A DNA stretch of 64,000 nucleotides from Diabrotica undecimpunctata (taxonomy: Eukaryota > Arthropoda > Insecta > Coleoptera > Chrysomelidae), in contig NC_092813.1 of NCBI RefSeq assembly GCF_040954645.1, positions 21,831,235 to 21,895,234 of the forward strand, read 5' to 3'. The notes under the pieces were generated by a model, which saw only the letters and a list, made by a program, of their open reading frames with translations, searched no databases and was not told the origin of the DNA. A program made the position numbers and the translations under genes. Below, piece by piece: positions 63,995 to 64,000 of the stretch (its first letter is position 1; the number at the start of each line of letters is the position of its first letter).

Positions 63995-64000
63995 GATCGT

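Larger units (their letters stand above)
62337..64000 (-). mobile_element. R1-type LINE, 3' part, inserted in the gypsy pol
   Basis: A T-run at 62337-62352 is the poly(A) tail of a minus-strand LINE. A 470-bp GC-rich 3' UTR (62353-62821) follows, then ORF2 to the window edge. The clean tail, intact ORF and base composition unlike the AT-rich surroundings suggest a recent insertion. Confidence 0.88.

Overview
The window looks like a gene-poor, transposon-filled stretch of a large, AT-rich arthropod genome. An insect is likely, and a beetle or similar large-genome insect is a guess. The reasons are spliced but decayed transposase genes, BEL/Pao and Ty3 LTR retrotransposons, I-, LOA- and R1-type LINEs with APE endonucleases, Penelope, piggyBac, hAT and Tc1/mariner remnants. 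I recognised no host gene, tRNA or rRNA. Almost every base I could explain belongs to a mobile element, often nested inside another.

Left part (1-12.6 kb). A minus-strand I-type LINE (LINE-A) is split in its reverse transcriptase by a complete BEL/Pao retrotransposon (1403-7818) with identical 214-bp LTRs, a 5-bp target duplication and an intact 1788-aa Gag-Pol. Further upstream in LINE-A lie an RTE-type fragment, a hAT relic and a detached piece of LINE ORF1.

12.9-26 kb. Two decayed genes of an IS630/Tc1-like (Sailor-like) transposase family face each other. The minus-strand one still shows three exons and is cut by a full-length LOA/R1-type LINE (14147-20043) flanked by a 13-bp duplication. 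A second LINE of the LINE-A family (LINE-B) fills 20.7-26 kb.

26-37 kb. A Penelope 3' end is followed directly by a 319-bp-period repeat carrying a convincing minus-strand hammerhead ribozyme, which looks like an animal retrozyme. Next come a ~120-bp satellite, LINE scraps, piggyBac relics, a foldback element and a nearly intact DD81E transposase.

38-49.6 kb. A minus-strand LTR element encodes Gag and protease, then a long charged coiled coil where polymerase and integrase should be. Its 5' LTR is interrupted by a 1.3-kb TIR transposon with reiterated subterminal motifs. Mariner, piggyBac, copia and LINE relics follow.

49.6-64 kb. A mariner-like element with ~440-bp TIRs carries, inside its right TIR, a young Ty3/gypsy element (52295-59616). 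Its 864-aa ORF has lost RT/RNase H and the integrase core without losing the reading frame. To the right, a Ty3/gypsy element with a SAP-like Gag is interrupted by an R1-type LINE that runs off the window edge.

Functionally, the genes here are parts of separate selfish elements. BEL supplies its own Gag-Pol, while the pol-less LTR elements and the ribozyme repeat would need proteins from related or unrelated autonomous elements.
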